Notes: generated by a model from the letters alone, not told the origin. Positions 35,425-44,926 are shown, counted from the stretch's first letter. The stretch is DNA of 64,000 nucleotides from an uncultured Lachnospiraceae bacterium (GCA_910588845.1 CAJURU010000012.1:1-64000), one strand, 5' to 3'. Numbers and translations: made by a program.

Positions 35425-38370
35425 ATGGCAAAAATGAGAATATATGCACTTGCAAATGAATTGAACATAGAGTCGAAGGAAATTATTAAATTTCTTGCAG
35501 AGAAGGAGATTACCGGGAAGGTGGCAAGCAGTTCTGTGGAGGATGACGCCATTGAAATGGTAAGAAACAAGTTTGCATCACGCAAGGCAGGGGCCGAGAC
35601 AAAAGCGCACGTAAAGGAAACACCGCGGGCAGCAGAACCACAGACGGCTTTGGCAAAAGAAAAAGATGCGCCTCAAAAGACGCCGTCCCAGGAAACTATC
35701 GTAAAAACGCCGCCACAGACGGAGGCTGCAAAGGCGCAGGAGGGAAGGAAAGTTCAGGAACGGCCGAAAAAGAAAGCCAGTATTACAGCGGTATTTAACC
35801 CACAAAACAGCAAGACGGCGAAAAAGCGTCCGGCAAGGCCGCAAGGAGACAGAAATGGAAGACCGCAGGGAGACCGGAATAACAGGCCGCAGGGAGACCG
35901 CAACATGCGGCCGCAGGGAGACCAGCATGTAAAACCGCAGGAAAGCTTAAAACCACAGACGGAACGCGCGGTAAAACCACAGGCTGAGAATACCGTGAAG
36001 GCACAGGGCGAGCCATCTGCAAGGCCGCAAGAAAACACGGTAAGACATCAGGGTGAGAACACAGCAAAGCCACAGGCAGATAGGAACGATAGGCCGCAGG
36101 GGAACCGCAACATGCGGCCACAAGGAGAGCGCAACATGCGGCCACAGGGAGACCGGAATAACAGGCCGCAGGGGGACCGCAACAACAGACCGCAGGGAGA
36201 CCGGAATATGCGGCCGCAGGGAGATAGAAATAATCGGTTCCAGGGAGAGCGCAACAACAGACCGCAGGGAGATAGAAATAATCGGTTCCAGGGAGACCGG
36301 AATAACAGGCCGCAGGGGGACCGGAATAACAGGCCGCAGGGGGACCGCAATAACAGGAATTTCCAGAACGGCCGCGCTCCGCAGAAGAGCCGTTTTGAGC
36401 AGGAAATCAATAAACTGAATCAGAACAGCCCGTCATCTATAGAAGATACGAGAGGAAAAGAAAGCAGAGATCGCGACAACCGTAAAGGTAACAGTCAGCG
36501 TCATGAAAAAGAATTGATGGGCCGGAAGAAGGAAAGGTTTGATAACTTGGAGAAGAAGACGAGGGGTAAAAAGAACCAACAGCCTGCGCCACAGCCGCAG
36601 AAGAAAGAAGAAGAGACGATTAAGACAATTACGCTGCCGGAGAAGATGACAATCAAAGAGTTTGCAGACCGCATGAAGGTGCAGGCTTCCATGATCATCA
36701 AAAAGCTGTTTTTGCAAGGCAATATTGTAACGGTAAACAATGAGATTGATTTTGCAACAGCGGAAGAGATTGCTCTCGAATTCAATTGCATTTGCGAGAT
36801 GGAAGAAAAGGTGGATGTAATTGCAGAATTGCTCAAAGAAGAAGAGGAAGATGAAGCAGCCATGGTGAAACGCCCGCCGGTAGTCTGTGTTATGGGCCAT
36901 GTTGATCATGGTAAGACGTCTCTGCTGGATGCTATCCGCGACACGCATGTGATTGACAAAGAGGCAGGTGGAATTACGCAGCATATCGGTGCGTATATGG
37001 TTGAATGCAACGGAGAGAAGATTACATTTTTAGATACCCCGGGGCATGAAGCGTTTACAGCTATGCGTATGCGCGGGGCAAATGCGACAGATATTGCTAT
37101 TTTAGTAGTTGCTGCTGACGACGGCGTGATGCCGCAGACCGTGGAAGCGATCAGCCATGCCAAGGCGGCAGGCGTTGAGATTATTGTGGCAATCAACAAG
37201 ATTGATAAGCCGAGCGCCAATATTGAGCGTGTAAAACAGGAGCTTGCAGAACATGAATTGATCCCGGAAGATTGGGGCGGAAGCACTATTTTTGTACCGG
37301 TATCGGCACACACGCATGAAGGAATTGAATCGCTGTTGGAGATGGTATTGCTGACAGCGGAAGTGTGCGAACTGAAAGCAAATCCCAAGCGCAACGCGCG
37401 CGGACTCGTCATCGAGGCGCAGCTTGATAAGGGACGCGGTTCAGTGGCAACTGTCCTGGTACAGAAAGGAACATTAAAAGTAGGCCAGCCCATTGCCTGT
37501 GGAAGCTGTTACGGCAAGGTGAGGGCGATGATTGATGATAAGGGAAGGCGTGTAAAAGAGGCATCTCCGTCCACGCCGGTGGAGATTTTAGGTTTGAATA
37601 ATGTGCCCAATGCAGGGGAAGTATTTGTATGTACGGATTCTGAGCGTGAGGCCAAGAGCTTTGCGGACACCTTTATTTCCGAGGGGCGTGAGCGGATGTT
37701 GGAAGATACGAAATCCAGGATGTCTCTCGACGACTTGTTCTCACAGATTCAGTCGGGAAATATTAAAGAGCTCCCGATTATTGTCAAAGCAGATGTACAG
37801 GGTTCCGTGGAGGCAGTAAAGCAAAGTTTGGTGAAACTGTCGAATGAGGAAGTTATGGTGAAAGTCATCCACGGCGGCGTAGGCGCCATCAATGAGTCGG
37901 ACGTCAGCCTGGCATCCGCCTCCAATGCAATTATCATTGGGTTTAACGTTCGTCCTGACGCCACGGCCAAGGCTACGGCAGAGCGCGAGGGCGTAGATAT
38001 GAGATTGTATAAAGTTATTTACAATGCGATTGAGGATGTGCAGGCAGCCATGAAGGGAATGCTTGATCCTATCTTTGAGGAAAAGGTACTTGGCCATGCA
38101 GAAATCCGTCAGATTTTCAAGGCTTCGGGCGTGGGCAATATTGCGGGTTCCTATGTGCTGGACGGTACGTTCCAGAGAGGATGCAAGGTGCGTATTTCCC
38201 GAGAGGGAGAGCAGATTTTTGAGGGAGATCTTGCATCTTTGAAACGTTTTAAGGATGATGTGAAGGAAGTTCGGGCAGGCTATGAATGTGGGCTGGTATT
38301 TGACGGCTTTAACGAAATTCAGGAGCTTGACGTGGTAGAAGCCTATACGATGGTGGAGGTGCCGCGTTAA
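35425..38370 (+). CDS. infB: Translation initiation factor IF-2 with repetitive N-terminus
   Basis: A 981-residue initiator-tRNA-delivering GTPase. The N-terminal IF2_N module starts MRIYALANELNIESKEIIKFL. Residues 138-311 are a low-complexity, arginine/glutamine-rich stretch built on RPQGDRNN. A second IF2_N-like module (KMTIKEFADRMKVQASMIIKKLFLQG) follows, then the GTPase domain with G1 GHVDHGKT near residue 491, DTPGHEAF and NKIDK. Domains II-IV with the fMet-tRNA-binding C-terminus complete it. The operon position is conserved. Confidence 0.97.
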   Translation: MAKMRIYALANELNIESKEIIKFLAEKEITGKVASSSVEDDAIEMVRNKFASRKAGAETKAHVKETPRAAEPQTALAKEKDAPQKTPSQETIVKTPPQTEAAKAQEGRKVQERPKKKASITAVFNPQNSKTAKKRPARPQGDRNGRPQGDRNNRPQGDRNMRPQGDQHVKPQESLKPQTERAVKPQAENTVKAQGEPSARPQENTVRHQGENTAKPQADRNDRPQGNRNMRPQGERNMRPQGDRNNRPQGDRNNRPQGDRNMRPQGDRNNRFQGERNNRPQGDRNNRFQGDRNNRPQGDRNNRPQGDRNNRNFQNGRAPQKSRFEQEINKLNQNSPSSIEDTRGKESRDRDNRKGNSQRHEKELMGRKKERFDNLEKKTRGKKNQQPAPQPQKKEEETIKTITLPEKMTIKEFADRMKVQASMIIKKLFLQGNIVTVNNEIDFATAEEIALEFNCICEMEEKVDVIAELLKEEEEDEAAMVKRPPVVCVMGHVDHGKTSLLDAIRDTHVIDKEAGGITQHIGAYMVECNGEKITFLDTPGHEAFTAMRMRGANATDIAILVVAADDGVMPQTVEAISHAKAAGVEIIVAINKIDKPSANIERVKQELAEHELIPEDWGGSTIFVPVSAHTHEGIESLLEMVLLTAEVCELKANPKRNARGLVIEAQLDKGRGSVATVLVQKGTLKVGQPIACGSCYGKVRAMIDDKGRRVKEASPSTPVEILGLNNVPNAGEVFVCTDSEREAKSFADTFISEGRERMLEDTKSRMSLDDLFSQIQSGNIKELPIIVKADVQGSVEAVKQSLVKLSNEEVMVKVIHGGVGAINESDVSLASASNAIIIGFNVRPDATAKATAEREGVDMRLYKVIYNAIEDVQAAMKGMLDPIFEEKVLGHAEIRQIFKASGVGNIAGSYVLDGTFQRGCKVRISREGEQIFEGDLASLKRFKDDVKEVRAGYECGLVFDGFNEIQELDVVEAYTMVEVPR
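35836..36357 (+). repeat. Degenerate 24-bp repeats encoding RPQGDRNN in infB
   Basis: About 15 copies of RPQGDRNN/RPQGERNM/RFQGDRNN-like units in two blocks (residues 138-166 and 222-311), separated by a diverged KPQ/ENT stretch. The DNA units are near-identical in the second block, indicating recent slippage or expansion. Confidence 0.9.
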
Positions 38371-38400
38371 GCATTTGGCAAAGAAGGAGTAAGGCAGTAT

Positions 38401-38754
38401 ATGAGAAAGAACAGCATTAAGAATACAAGAATCAACGGTGAAGTACAGCGTGAATTGAGCAACATTATTAGAGGGGAGATCAAAGACCCCAGGATTGCTC
38501 CTTTCACCTCCGTAGTCTCCGTTGAGGTTGCGCCGGATTTAAAAAGCTGCAAAGCATATATTAGTGTGCTGGGAGATGAGAAAGTGCAGCAAGATACGGT
38601 GGAAGGGTTAAAGAGTGCGGAAGGTTACATTCGCAGGCAGCTGGCGCAGAACATCAACTTGAGGAACACGCCGGAGATCCGTTTTATCTTAGACCAGTCT
38701 ATTGAGTACGGCGTAAATATGTCAAAACTGATAGACGACGTGAACCATCAGTAA
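38401..38754 (+). CDS. rbfA: Ribosome-binding factor A
   Basis: A 117-residue KH-fold 30S maturation factor. Motifs: RINGEVQRELSNIIRGEIKDPRI, TSVVSVEVAPDLKSCKAYISVLGDE and LRNTPEIRFILDQSIEYG. AAGGAG lies 12 bp upstream. It is in its usual position after infB. Confidence 0.95.
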   Translation: MRKNSIKNTRINGEVQRELSNIIRGEIKDPRIAPFTSVVSVEVAPDLKSCKAYISVLGDEKVQQDTVEGLKSAEGYIRRQLAQNINLRNTPEIRFILDQSIEYGVNMSKLIDDVNHQ

Positions 38755-38767
38755 GGAGCGTTCAATT

Positions 38768-39721
38768 ATGAGAGATTTAGCGTCTCAGTTGGCACAGGTA
38801 AAGACAGTTGCCATTGCGGGCCATGTAAGGCCTGACGGCGACTGCGTGGGTTCCTGCCTGGCAACGTACAATTACATCAAGACCTGGTTTCCACAAATAC
38901 AGGCGGATATTTATCTGGAACCCATCCCCAATATATTCAGATTTCTCAAAAATGCAGACAAGATTCAAAACGCCTGTGACAATGACCAGGCGTATGACCT
39001 GTGTATTGTGCAGGACTGCGGGGATACAGGGCGGTTGGGAGAAGCCGTAAAGTATTTTGAGACGGCAAAGAAGACGATCTGCGTAGACCATCATGTGAGC
39101 AATGACAATTTTGCAGATGAGAATTATATTTTCCCGCAGGCAAGCTCCACCTCAGAATTGGTTTTTGAGCTGATTGGCGAGGAGAAAATTACGAAAGAGA
39201 TTGCCGAGTGCATCTATGTGGGTATGGTTCATGATACCGGAGTGTTCCAGTATTCAAGCACTTCTGCAAAAACTATGAATGCAGCCGGCGTCCTCATGGA
39301 AAAAGGCATTGATTTTTCCCGGATTGTGGACGACACATTTTATACGAAAACCTTTGGGCAGAATAAGATTTTAGGGCGTGCGTTATTGAACAGCAGGCTT
39401 TTGCTGGATGGGGCGGCGATTGCCACATCTATAAGCCGGCAGGAAATGGCGCGTTTTGATGTGCTGCCCAAGCATCTTGACGGTATTGTCAATCAGCTCA
39501 GAGTGACAAAGGGCGTGGAAGCGGCAATATTCCTTTATGAAAATGAAGACGGCACCTGGAAGGTTAGTATGCGCTCCAATGGAAAGGTAAACGTAGCGGA
39601 GATTGCCATGAAATATCAAGGCGGCGGCCATGTGATGGCGGCGGGAGCCACCATGGAGGGCGCGCCGGAAGAAATTTTTGGCAGACTTTGCGTAGAAATT
39701 GAGAGGCAGCTTCATGATTAG
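38768..39721 (+). CDS. nrnA: DHH/DHHA1 phosphoesterase (NrnA-like oligoribonuclease / pAp phosphatase)
   Basis: A 317-residue enzyme with DHH-family motifs: AGHVRPDGDCVGS, CIVQDCGDTGR, VDHHVSND and SSTSELVF. The C-terminal DHHA1 domain has GGGHVMAAGA. Such proteins degrade nanoRNAs and 3'-phosphoadenosine 5'-phosphate. AAGGAG precedes the ATG. The 3' end overlaps truB by 8 bp. Confidence 0.92.
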   Translation: MRDLASQLAQVKTVAIAGHVRPDGDCVGSCLATYNYIKTWFPQIQADIYLEPIPNIFRFLKNADKIQNACDNDQAYDLCIVQDCGDTGRLGEAVKYFETAKKTICVDHHVSNDNFADENYIFPQASSTSELVFELIGEEKITKEIAECIYVGMVHDTGVFQYSSTSAKTMNAAGVLMEKGIDFSRIVDDTFYTKTFGQNKILGRALLNSRLLLDGAAIATSISRQEMARFDVLPKHLDGIVNQLRVTKGVEAAIFLYENEDGTWKVSMRSNGKVNVAEIAMKYQGGGHVMAAGATMEGAPEEIFGRLCVEIERQLHD

Positions 39722-40649
39722 TGGAATCATCAATGTTTATAAGGAAAAAGGGTTTACCTCCCATGATGTGGTGGCAAAACTCCGTGGAATCTTTCAGCAG
39801 AAAAAGATCGGGCACACCGGGACTTTAGACCCGGATGCAGAGGGCGTGCTTCCCGTGTGTCTGGGTAAGGCTACGAAAGTCTGCGATTTACTTACGGATA
39901 AGGATAAAGAGTATGAGACGGTTTTGCTTTTAGGAAAGGCCACTGACACACAGGATATTACCGGCGCAGTGATAAGCGAAAGCCCGGTTACTTGTCAAGA
40001 AGAGGAAATCAGGAAAATTATCGTGGGATTTGTGGGCGCATATTCCCAGATACCACCTATGTATTCAGCGCTCAAAGTGAATGGAAAGAAGCTCTGTGAT
40101 CTGGCGCGCTCAGGCGTCAGTGTGGAGCGCGCGGCGCGTGATGTGCAAATTTTTTCCATTGATATTTTGGAGGTATTGCTGCCCCGCGTAAAGATGCGTG
40201 TACATTGTTCCAAGGGTACTTATATCCGAACCTTATGCCATGATATCGGCAGCAAAGCAGGCTGCGGCGGCTGTATGGAATCGCTGCTGCGTACCAGGGT
40301 GGCAGAGTTTCATCTTGGGGAAGCGAAGAAGCTTTCAGAGATTGAGGCAGAGGTTCAGGTTGTCCGTGCCAAAGCGGCGGGCAAGGAGCTGGCGAGGGAA
40401 GATTTTGCAGCGTTAATCAGAAATACAGACAGTGTATTTTTGCAATACCCAAGCGTTCATGTCAGGGAGGAGTTTTCTAAATTGCTGTATAATGGCAATC
40501 CATTAGAGGCGCGCTGCCTTTTGGGCTGGGAAGACGCTTACCGTACAACGACGCTTCGCGTATATGATGCCAGGCAGAAGTTTGCAGGCATTTACCGCTG
40601 GGACGATGGGTGTAGATGCATTCGTCCAATCAAGGTTTTTATGGAATAA
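39714..40649 (+). CDS. truB: tRNA pseudouridine-55 synthase
   Basis: A 311-residue enzyme modifying U55 in the T-loop of tRNAs. It begins MISGIINVYKEKGFTSHDVV. The catalytic motif HTGTLDPDAEGVLP has nucleophile D39. YSALKVNGKKL and GTYIRTLCHDIG are also conserved. The start ATG 39714 overlaps the nrnA stop. The C-terminus has the PUA-like extension usual in the family. Confidence 0.96.
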   Translation: MISGIINVYKEKGFTSHDVVAKLRGIFQQKKIGHTGTLDPDAEGVLPVCLGKATKVCDLLTDKDKEYETVLLLGKATDTQDITGAVISESPVTCQEEEIRKIIVGFVGAYSQIPPMYSALKVNGKKLCDLARSGVSVERAARDVQIFSIDILEVLLPRVKMRVHCSKGTYIRTLCHDIGSKAGCGGCMESLLRTRVAEFHLGEAKKLSEIEAEVQVVRAKAAGKELAREDFAALIRNTDSVFLQYPSVHVREEFSKLLYNGNPLEARCLLGWEDAYRTTTLRVYDARQKFAGIYRWDDGCRCIRPIKVFME

Positions 40650-40684
40650 TAGGACAGAAAACGGATGTAGATAGGACTGAAGTT

Positions 40685-41632
40685 ATGGAATACATAAGGC
40701 AGAGTATGACATTTGAAATAGACGGACCAACCGTACTTTCTCTGGGAAAGTTTGATGGGCTGCACCGCGGACATGAGCTGTTGATGGAGTACATGGCGAG
40801 AAAGAAACGGGAGGTAAAAGGCTTGAAAGCCGCTATTTTCACATTTGACATTCCGCCTCGGGAAAGAGTGCAGGATATCCAGGCGCAGGTGCTTACAACA
40901 GGCGCGGAGAAAGAACGGCTTTTTGCGCGTGTCGGCATTGATTATGTGATTGAATATCCGTTTACCAGGCAGGTGATGTGTATGGAGCCGGAAGCGTTCA
41001 TCCATAAAATTGTTTCATCCTGCCATGTTAAATATATGGTGGTAGGCACGGATTTTCGTTTCGGTTATAAGCGGCGCGGAGATTACAGGATGCTCAGGCA
41101 ATTTGCCGCACAGTATGGTTATGAAGTAGAAGTGGTAGATAAAATCAAAGAGGATGGCAGGGATATCAGCAGTACTTTTGTACGTGAGGAAATCGTAGCG
41201 GGGAATATTGAGAAAGCAAACCGGTTGCTGGGCTATGCATTTTTCGTGGAAGGAACGGTGCTTCATGGCAGGCAGATGGGGAAAAAGGTGTTGAACATTC
41301 CCACCATTAATCTGCTTCCACCAGAGGACAAGCTGCTGCCTCCGTTTGGCGTCTATGTCACCGAGACGGAATGGCAGGGGAAACGTTATCCAGGAATTAC
41401 AAATGTAGGGTGTAAGCCTACGGTGGAGGGAGATAACCCGATTGGCGTGGAGACGCATTTGTTTGATGTGTCGCAGGATTTATACGGTGAGAAAGTCCGC
41501 GTCAGCTTCTTGGAACATGTGAGGAAGGAACGGAGGTTCCCCTCGCTTGACGCGTTGAAGGAGCAGATGCAGCGGGATATAGAATACGGCAAAACATATT
41601 TTAACATGGGAAAAGGAGTTCAGAAGAACTAA
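40685..41632 (+). CDS. ribF: Bifunctional riboflavin kinase / FMN adenylyltransferase
   Basis: A 315-residue enzyme making FMN and FAD. The N-terminal adenylyltransferase has LGKFDGLHRGHELLM and VVGTDFRFGYKRRG. The C-terminal flavokinase has GTVLHGRQMGKKVLNIPTIN and GVYVTETEWQGKRYPGITNVG. The frame is open from 40616 inside truB; ATG 40685 fits the family N-terminus. The ribosome site is weak (AGGACTGAAG). truB-ribF is the usual order. Confidence 0.95.
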   Translation: MEYIRQSMTFEIDGPTVLSLGKFDGLHRGHELLMEYMARKKREVKGLKAAIFTFDIPPRERVQDIQAQVLTTGAEKERLFARVGIDYVIEYPFTRQVMCMEPEAFIHKIVSSCHVKYMVVGTDFRFGYKRRGDYRMLRQFAAQYGYEVEVVDKIKEDGRDISSTFVREEIVAGNIEKANRLLGYAFFVEGTVLHGRQMGKKVLNIPTINLLPPEDKLLPPFGVYVTETEWQGKRYPGITNVGCKPTVEGDNPIGVETHLFDVSQDLYGEKVRVSFLEHVRKERRFPSLDALKEQMQRDIEYGKTYFNMGKGVQKN

Positions 41633-41644
41633 AGGGTGAATATC

Positions 41645-43276
41645 ATGGAATTGATCGTAGATTTGTTAGGTGGTCTTGGGCTGTTTTTGTTTGGTATGAA
41701 TTTTATGAGCCAGGGTCTGCAAAAGGCAGCGGGCGCGAGGCTTCGCTCTATTTTGGAAGCCATGACGAAGAATAAGATTATAGCGGTATTGTTCGGCGCC
41801 TTGTTCACGGCGATTATACAGTCTTCCGGCGCCACTACGGTTATGGTGGTAAGTTTCGTAAATACAGGGATTATGAGCCTGGCACAGTCTGTGGGAATTA
41901 TCTTTGGCGCCAATATTGGTACGACTATTACTTCCCAGCTCGTAGCATTTAATCTTACGGGCGTTGCGCCGTTTATCCTGTTTGTCGGCGCAGTATTTGT
42001 AATGTTTGGCAAAAAACCTATGCTCAAGAAAGTGGGAGAGGTGCTCTTAGGATTTGGCGCGCTGTTCATGGGAATCAGCCTGATGAAAGACGCTATGGCG
42101 GACCTGAAAAACTATCAGGCGGTAATGGATGCGCTTGGAAGTATGGACAACCCGATTGTAGGAATTTTATTTGGCACGGCAATTACCGTTGTTGTCCAAA
42201 GCTCTTCGGTGACAGTCAGCATCTTGCTTTTGATGGCAAGCCAGGGGTTGATTGACCTGCCTGTCTGCTTCTATGTGATTCTTGGCTGTAACATTGGTTC
42301 CTGTACGCCGGCGGTTCTTGCAAGTTTGAATACCAAGAAGGATGCGAAATGCGCCGCGTTTATCCATGTCATGTTTAACGTACTGGGTATGGTAATTATC
42401 GGGATTTTGCTGGCGTTTGGCATGAAATACTTTGAAGCATTTATTTTGCGCGTGTCCGGTGCGGATGTAGGCCGCTGCGTGGCGAATGCAGACACCTTCT
42501 TCAAGATTTTCCAGACAATTATTTTCCTCCCGTTGTCGGCGCAGTTTGTGGCAATGAGCCGACGGCTGATTCCGGGAGCGGATCAGGAGGAGAAGGAATA
42601 CCAGCTGCTCTATATAGGAAAGCAGAATATCTTCTCGCCGTCCACGGCAGTTGTGGAGACTACGCAGGAGATTGAGCGTATGGGCAAGATGGCGAGAGAG
42701 AATCTCGGACTTGCCATGGAAGCCTTCTTCGACGGGGACGAGAATAAGATCAACCGGGTTTATGAGGTGGAGAACCAGATTGATTTCCTGAGCAAAGAGA
42801 TTACCGATTATCTTGTTAAAATTAACCAGCTGCAGCTGCCGGTCGTGGACGCAAGGCGAATCGGTGCGCTCTTCCATGTGGTGAGCGATATTGAGCGTAT
42901 TGGCGACCATGCGGAAAATATGGCGGATGCGGCAGTCAAGAGCCATGAAGAGAACCTCAAATTTACGAAAAAGGGCGAAAAGGAAATCCGGGAAATGCAT
43001 CAAAAGACGTTGCAGATTCTTGAGGAAGCAATGGAAATGTTTACTACCTTAGATAAGAAGAATCTGTCGGATATACTGGAACTGGAAAATAGTATTGATA
43101 CCATGGAACGCGAGCTTCAACAGAACCATGTGCGGCGTATGGCAAAGGGTAAATGTTTGCCGATGACGGGAATTCTCTTCACCGATTTGGTGACCGGCCT
43201 GGAGCGCGTGGCGGACCATGCGACGAATATTGCCTTTTCCATCCTGGAGGGAGATCCCGAAGAAGCATTGCAATAA
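41645..43276 (+). CDS. Na/Pi-cotransporter family protein with PhoU-like domain
   Basis: A 543-residue membrane protein. Two Na_Pi_cotrans repeats are marked by IIQSSGATTVMVVSF and VVQSSSVTVSILLLM, within eight or so hydrophobic helices (about 1-310). The C-terminal PhoU-like helical domain (about 335-540) has DIERIGDHAENMAD and LERVADHATNIAF. Members of the NptA/YjbB group move phosphate with sodium. AAAGGG precedes ATG 41645; the GTG at 41636 lies within that site. Confidence 0.92.
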   Translation: MELIVDLLGGLGLFLFGMNFMSQGLQKAAGARLRSILEAMTKNKIIAVLFGALFTAIIQSSGATTVMVVSFVNTGIMSLAQSVGIIFGANIGTTITSQLVAFNLTGVAPFILFVGAVFVMFGKKPMLKKVGEVLLGFGALFMGISLMKDAMADLKNYQAVMDALGSMDNPIVGILFGTAITVVVQSSSVTVSILLLMASQGLIDLPVCFYVILGCNIGSCTPAVLASLNTKKDAKCAAFIHVMFNVLGMVIIGILLAFGMKYFEAFILRVSGADVGRCVANADTFFKIFQTIIFLPLSAQFVAMSRRLIPGADQEEKEYQLLYIGKQNIFSPSTAVVETTQEIERMGKMARENLGLAMEAFFDGDENKINRVYEVENQIDFLSKEITDYLVKINQLQLPVVDARRIGALFHVVSDIERIGDHAENMADAAVKSHEENLKFTKKGEKEIREMHQKTLQILEEAMEMFTTLDKKNLSDILELENSIDTMERELQQNHVRRMAKGKCLPMTGILFTDLVTGLERVADHATNIAFSILEGDPEEALQ

Positions 43277-43302
43277 ATATTACATAAATATTACACACAG
43301 TA

Positions 43303-43331
43303 TTGACAACGTAATAACTCCTTGATATAAT
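43303..43331 (+). promoter_or_regulatory. Consensus sigma-A promoter of the NlpC/P60 gene
   Basis: Perfect TTGACA (43303-43308) and TATAAT (43326-43331) with a 17-bp spacer and an upstream TG. Expected to be strong. Confidence 0.88.
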
Positions 43332-43370
43332 AGCAAAAAATGAAGCAGTTTTATCCGGGAGGTTAAACAA

Positions 43371-44405
43371 ATGAAAATACATTGGACAAAGTTAATGATA
43401 GGATGTTTGGCAGGCGCAGCAGTTTTTGGCATGAGCCAGGTTACGACAGAAGCGGCAACCCATGCCAGTGCAGGCGTTTCCACGCTGCTCAGTGAGTGTC
43501 TAGTGAATGATGCAGATACAGTGAAAACGGAAAACGGCGTTTCTATGGCGTCCGAGCCCAAGACCATCTGTGGTTATACGAATCTTGGTATAGCCAGTGT
43601 GGAGAACCATCTGAATATACGCGAAGGCGCCGGGGAAGATACGGAGCTTGTAGGCGCGCTCCCGGTAGACGCCGGTTGTGAAATTTTGTCCCAGGAAGGC
43701 GAGTGGTATCAGATTGAATCCGGTAAGGTGACCGGCTATGTGAAAGGAGAATTCCTGCTTACCGGTGAGGCGGCCGCAGCGAGGGCAGAGGAAGTGAAGT
43801 CTATTATGGCGACTTCCGTAACTCAGACGTTGAATGCCAGGGTAGAGCCCAATACAGACTGTAACATCTGGACGATGATTGCGGAAGGGGAGTCGCTTCA
43901 TGTGATTGAGGATATGGGCGAATGGCTCAAGGTAGATGTAGATGGAGACGAATGTTATATTGCCTCCGAGTTTGTGGAAGTTTCAGAACAGCTTCCCAAA
44001 GCGATGACAATGACGGAAATTCGCTATGGAGAGGGCATATCTGATGTCCGCGTTGATATGGTACAGTATGCGTGCCAGTTTGTCGGCAACCGCTATGTTT
44101 GGGGAGGGACAAGCCTTACCAATGGCGTTGACTGTTCTGGATTTACGATGAAGATTTATGAGAAGTATGGTATTTATCTGCCGCATTCATCCAGTGCTCA
44201 GTCCGGTTACGGGACAAGGGTAAACGCTTCTGAGGCAAAACCAGGAGATTTGTTCTTCTACGGAAGTGGAAGCGGTATCAACCATGTGGCAATGTATATC
44301 GGCAACGGACAAGTGGTACATGCAAGTTCGGCAAGAACAGGTATTAAGATTTCCAATGCGTTTTACCGTACGCCGATTTGTGTAACGAGACTGATTAGCG
44401 ATTAA
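43371..44405 (+). CDS. Secreted NlpC/P60 peptidoglycan hydrolase with SH3 domains
   Basis: A 344-residue exported cell-wall endopeptidase. A signal peptide (about 1-28) is followed by two bacterial SH3 modules (about 70-130 and 140-205; SVENHLNIREGAGEDTELVGALP and TLNARVEPNTDCN) and an NlpC/P60 catalytic domain (about 220-344). The nucleophile cysteine is in NGVDCSGFTMK and the histidine in GINHVAMYIG. The family cleaves D-Glu-meso-DAP or related stem-peptide bonds. GGGAGG precedes the ATG, and the strong promoter suggests high expression. Confidence 0.93.
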   Translation: MKIHWTKLMIGCLAGAAVFGMSQVTTEAATHASAGVSTLLSECLVNDADTVKTENGVSMASEPKTICGYTNLGIASVENHLNIREGAGEDTELVGALPVDAGCEILSQEGEWYQIESGKVTGYVKGEFLLTGEAAAARAEEVKSIMATSVTQTLNARVEPNTDCNIWTMIAEGESLHVIEDMGEWLKVDVDGDECYIASEFVEVSEQLPKAMTMTEIRYGEGISDVRVDMVQYACQFVGNRYVWGGTSLTNGVDCSGFTMKIYEKYGIYLPHSSSAQSGYGTRVNASEAKPGDLFFYGSGSGINHVAMYIGNGQVVHASSARTGIKISNAFYRTPICVTRLISD

Positions 44406-44416
44406 CAAATAATAGC

Positions 44417-44445
44417 TTTACAAGCGAAATTCCATATGATATAAT
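44417..44445 (+). promoter_or_regulatory. Predicted sigma-A promoter of rpsO
   Basis: TTTACA (44417-44422) and TATAAT (44440-44445), 17-bp spacer, extended TGA. Transcription should start near 44450-44452. Confidence 0.78.
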
Positions 44446-44448
44446 GAT

Positions 44449-44638
44449 TACTGGCGAGTGTTTTTATGGCACTCGCCAGTAACATGAAAAAGCCCATATT
44501 CAGTAACCGGATACTCCGACCATTACTTAATATCTTCTTAACGTTAGAAGTGTCTGCGGAGGATTCAGAAGATGTCAATACATTTTATATCCGCATAGAA
44601 ATGGCAGGCTGGGCGATACTAATAATAATTTAAGGAGG
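44449..44638 (+). promoter_or_regulatory. rpsO leader with 5'-terminal 12-bp hairpin
   Basis: TACTGGCGAGTG (44449-44460) pairs perfectly with CACTCGCCAGTA (44470-44481), practically at the predicted transcript start. Two weaker hairpins follow (CTTCT / AGAAG near 44532-44549 and TCTG / CAGA near 44552-44571) before the AAGGAGG of rpsO. S15 autoregulation through leader RNA is known in several bacteria. Here it is only suggested by structure. No ORF is seen. Confidence 0.45.
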
Positions 44639-44646
44639 TTATCATA

Positions 44647-44913
44647 ATGATAGCAAAGGAAAAAAAGCAGCAGATTATCGAAGAATACGCAAGAACACCG
44701 GGCGACACAGGTTCACCGGAGGTTCAGATTGCCATATTGACGGCAAGAATCCGTGAATTAACAGATCATTTGAAAGAGCATCCCAAGGATCATCATTCCA
44801 GGCGCGGACTTTTAAAGATGGTAGGTCAGAGACGTGGTCTGCTGGCTTATTTGAAGAAGATAGATATTGAGCGGTATCGTACGTTAATTGAGCGTTTAGG
44901 AATCAGAAAATAG
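44647..44913 (+). CDS. rpsO: Ribosomal protein uS15
   Basis: An 88-residue 30S protein with the family core TGSPEVQIAILTARIRELTDHLKEHPKDHHSRRGLLKMVGQRR. It binds 16S rRNA early in assembly. AAGGAGG lies upstream of the ATG, and a long structured leader separates it from its promoter. It is followed by pnp, as in most bacteria. Confidence 0.97.
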   Translation: MIAKEKKQQIIEEYARTPGDTGSPEVQIAILTARIRELTDHLKEHPKDHHSRRGLLKMVGQRRGLLAYLKKIDIERYRTLIERLGIRK

Positions 44914-44926
44914 TGTTTATGTCGGA

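Noticed and set aside
35836..36357. Regularly spaced repeats that could suggest a CRISPR array.
   Set aside because: The repeats are contiguous, in frame and code for RPQGDRNN in infB, with no unique spacers. The same reasoning applies to the nusA repeats.
35893..36418. Long open frames antisense or offset to infB and other genes.
   Set aside because: They mirror the repeats or coding bias of the real gene, have no ribosome sites or recognisable domains, and overlap well-identified proteins.
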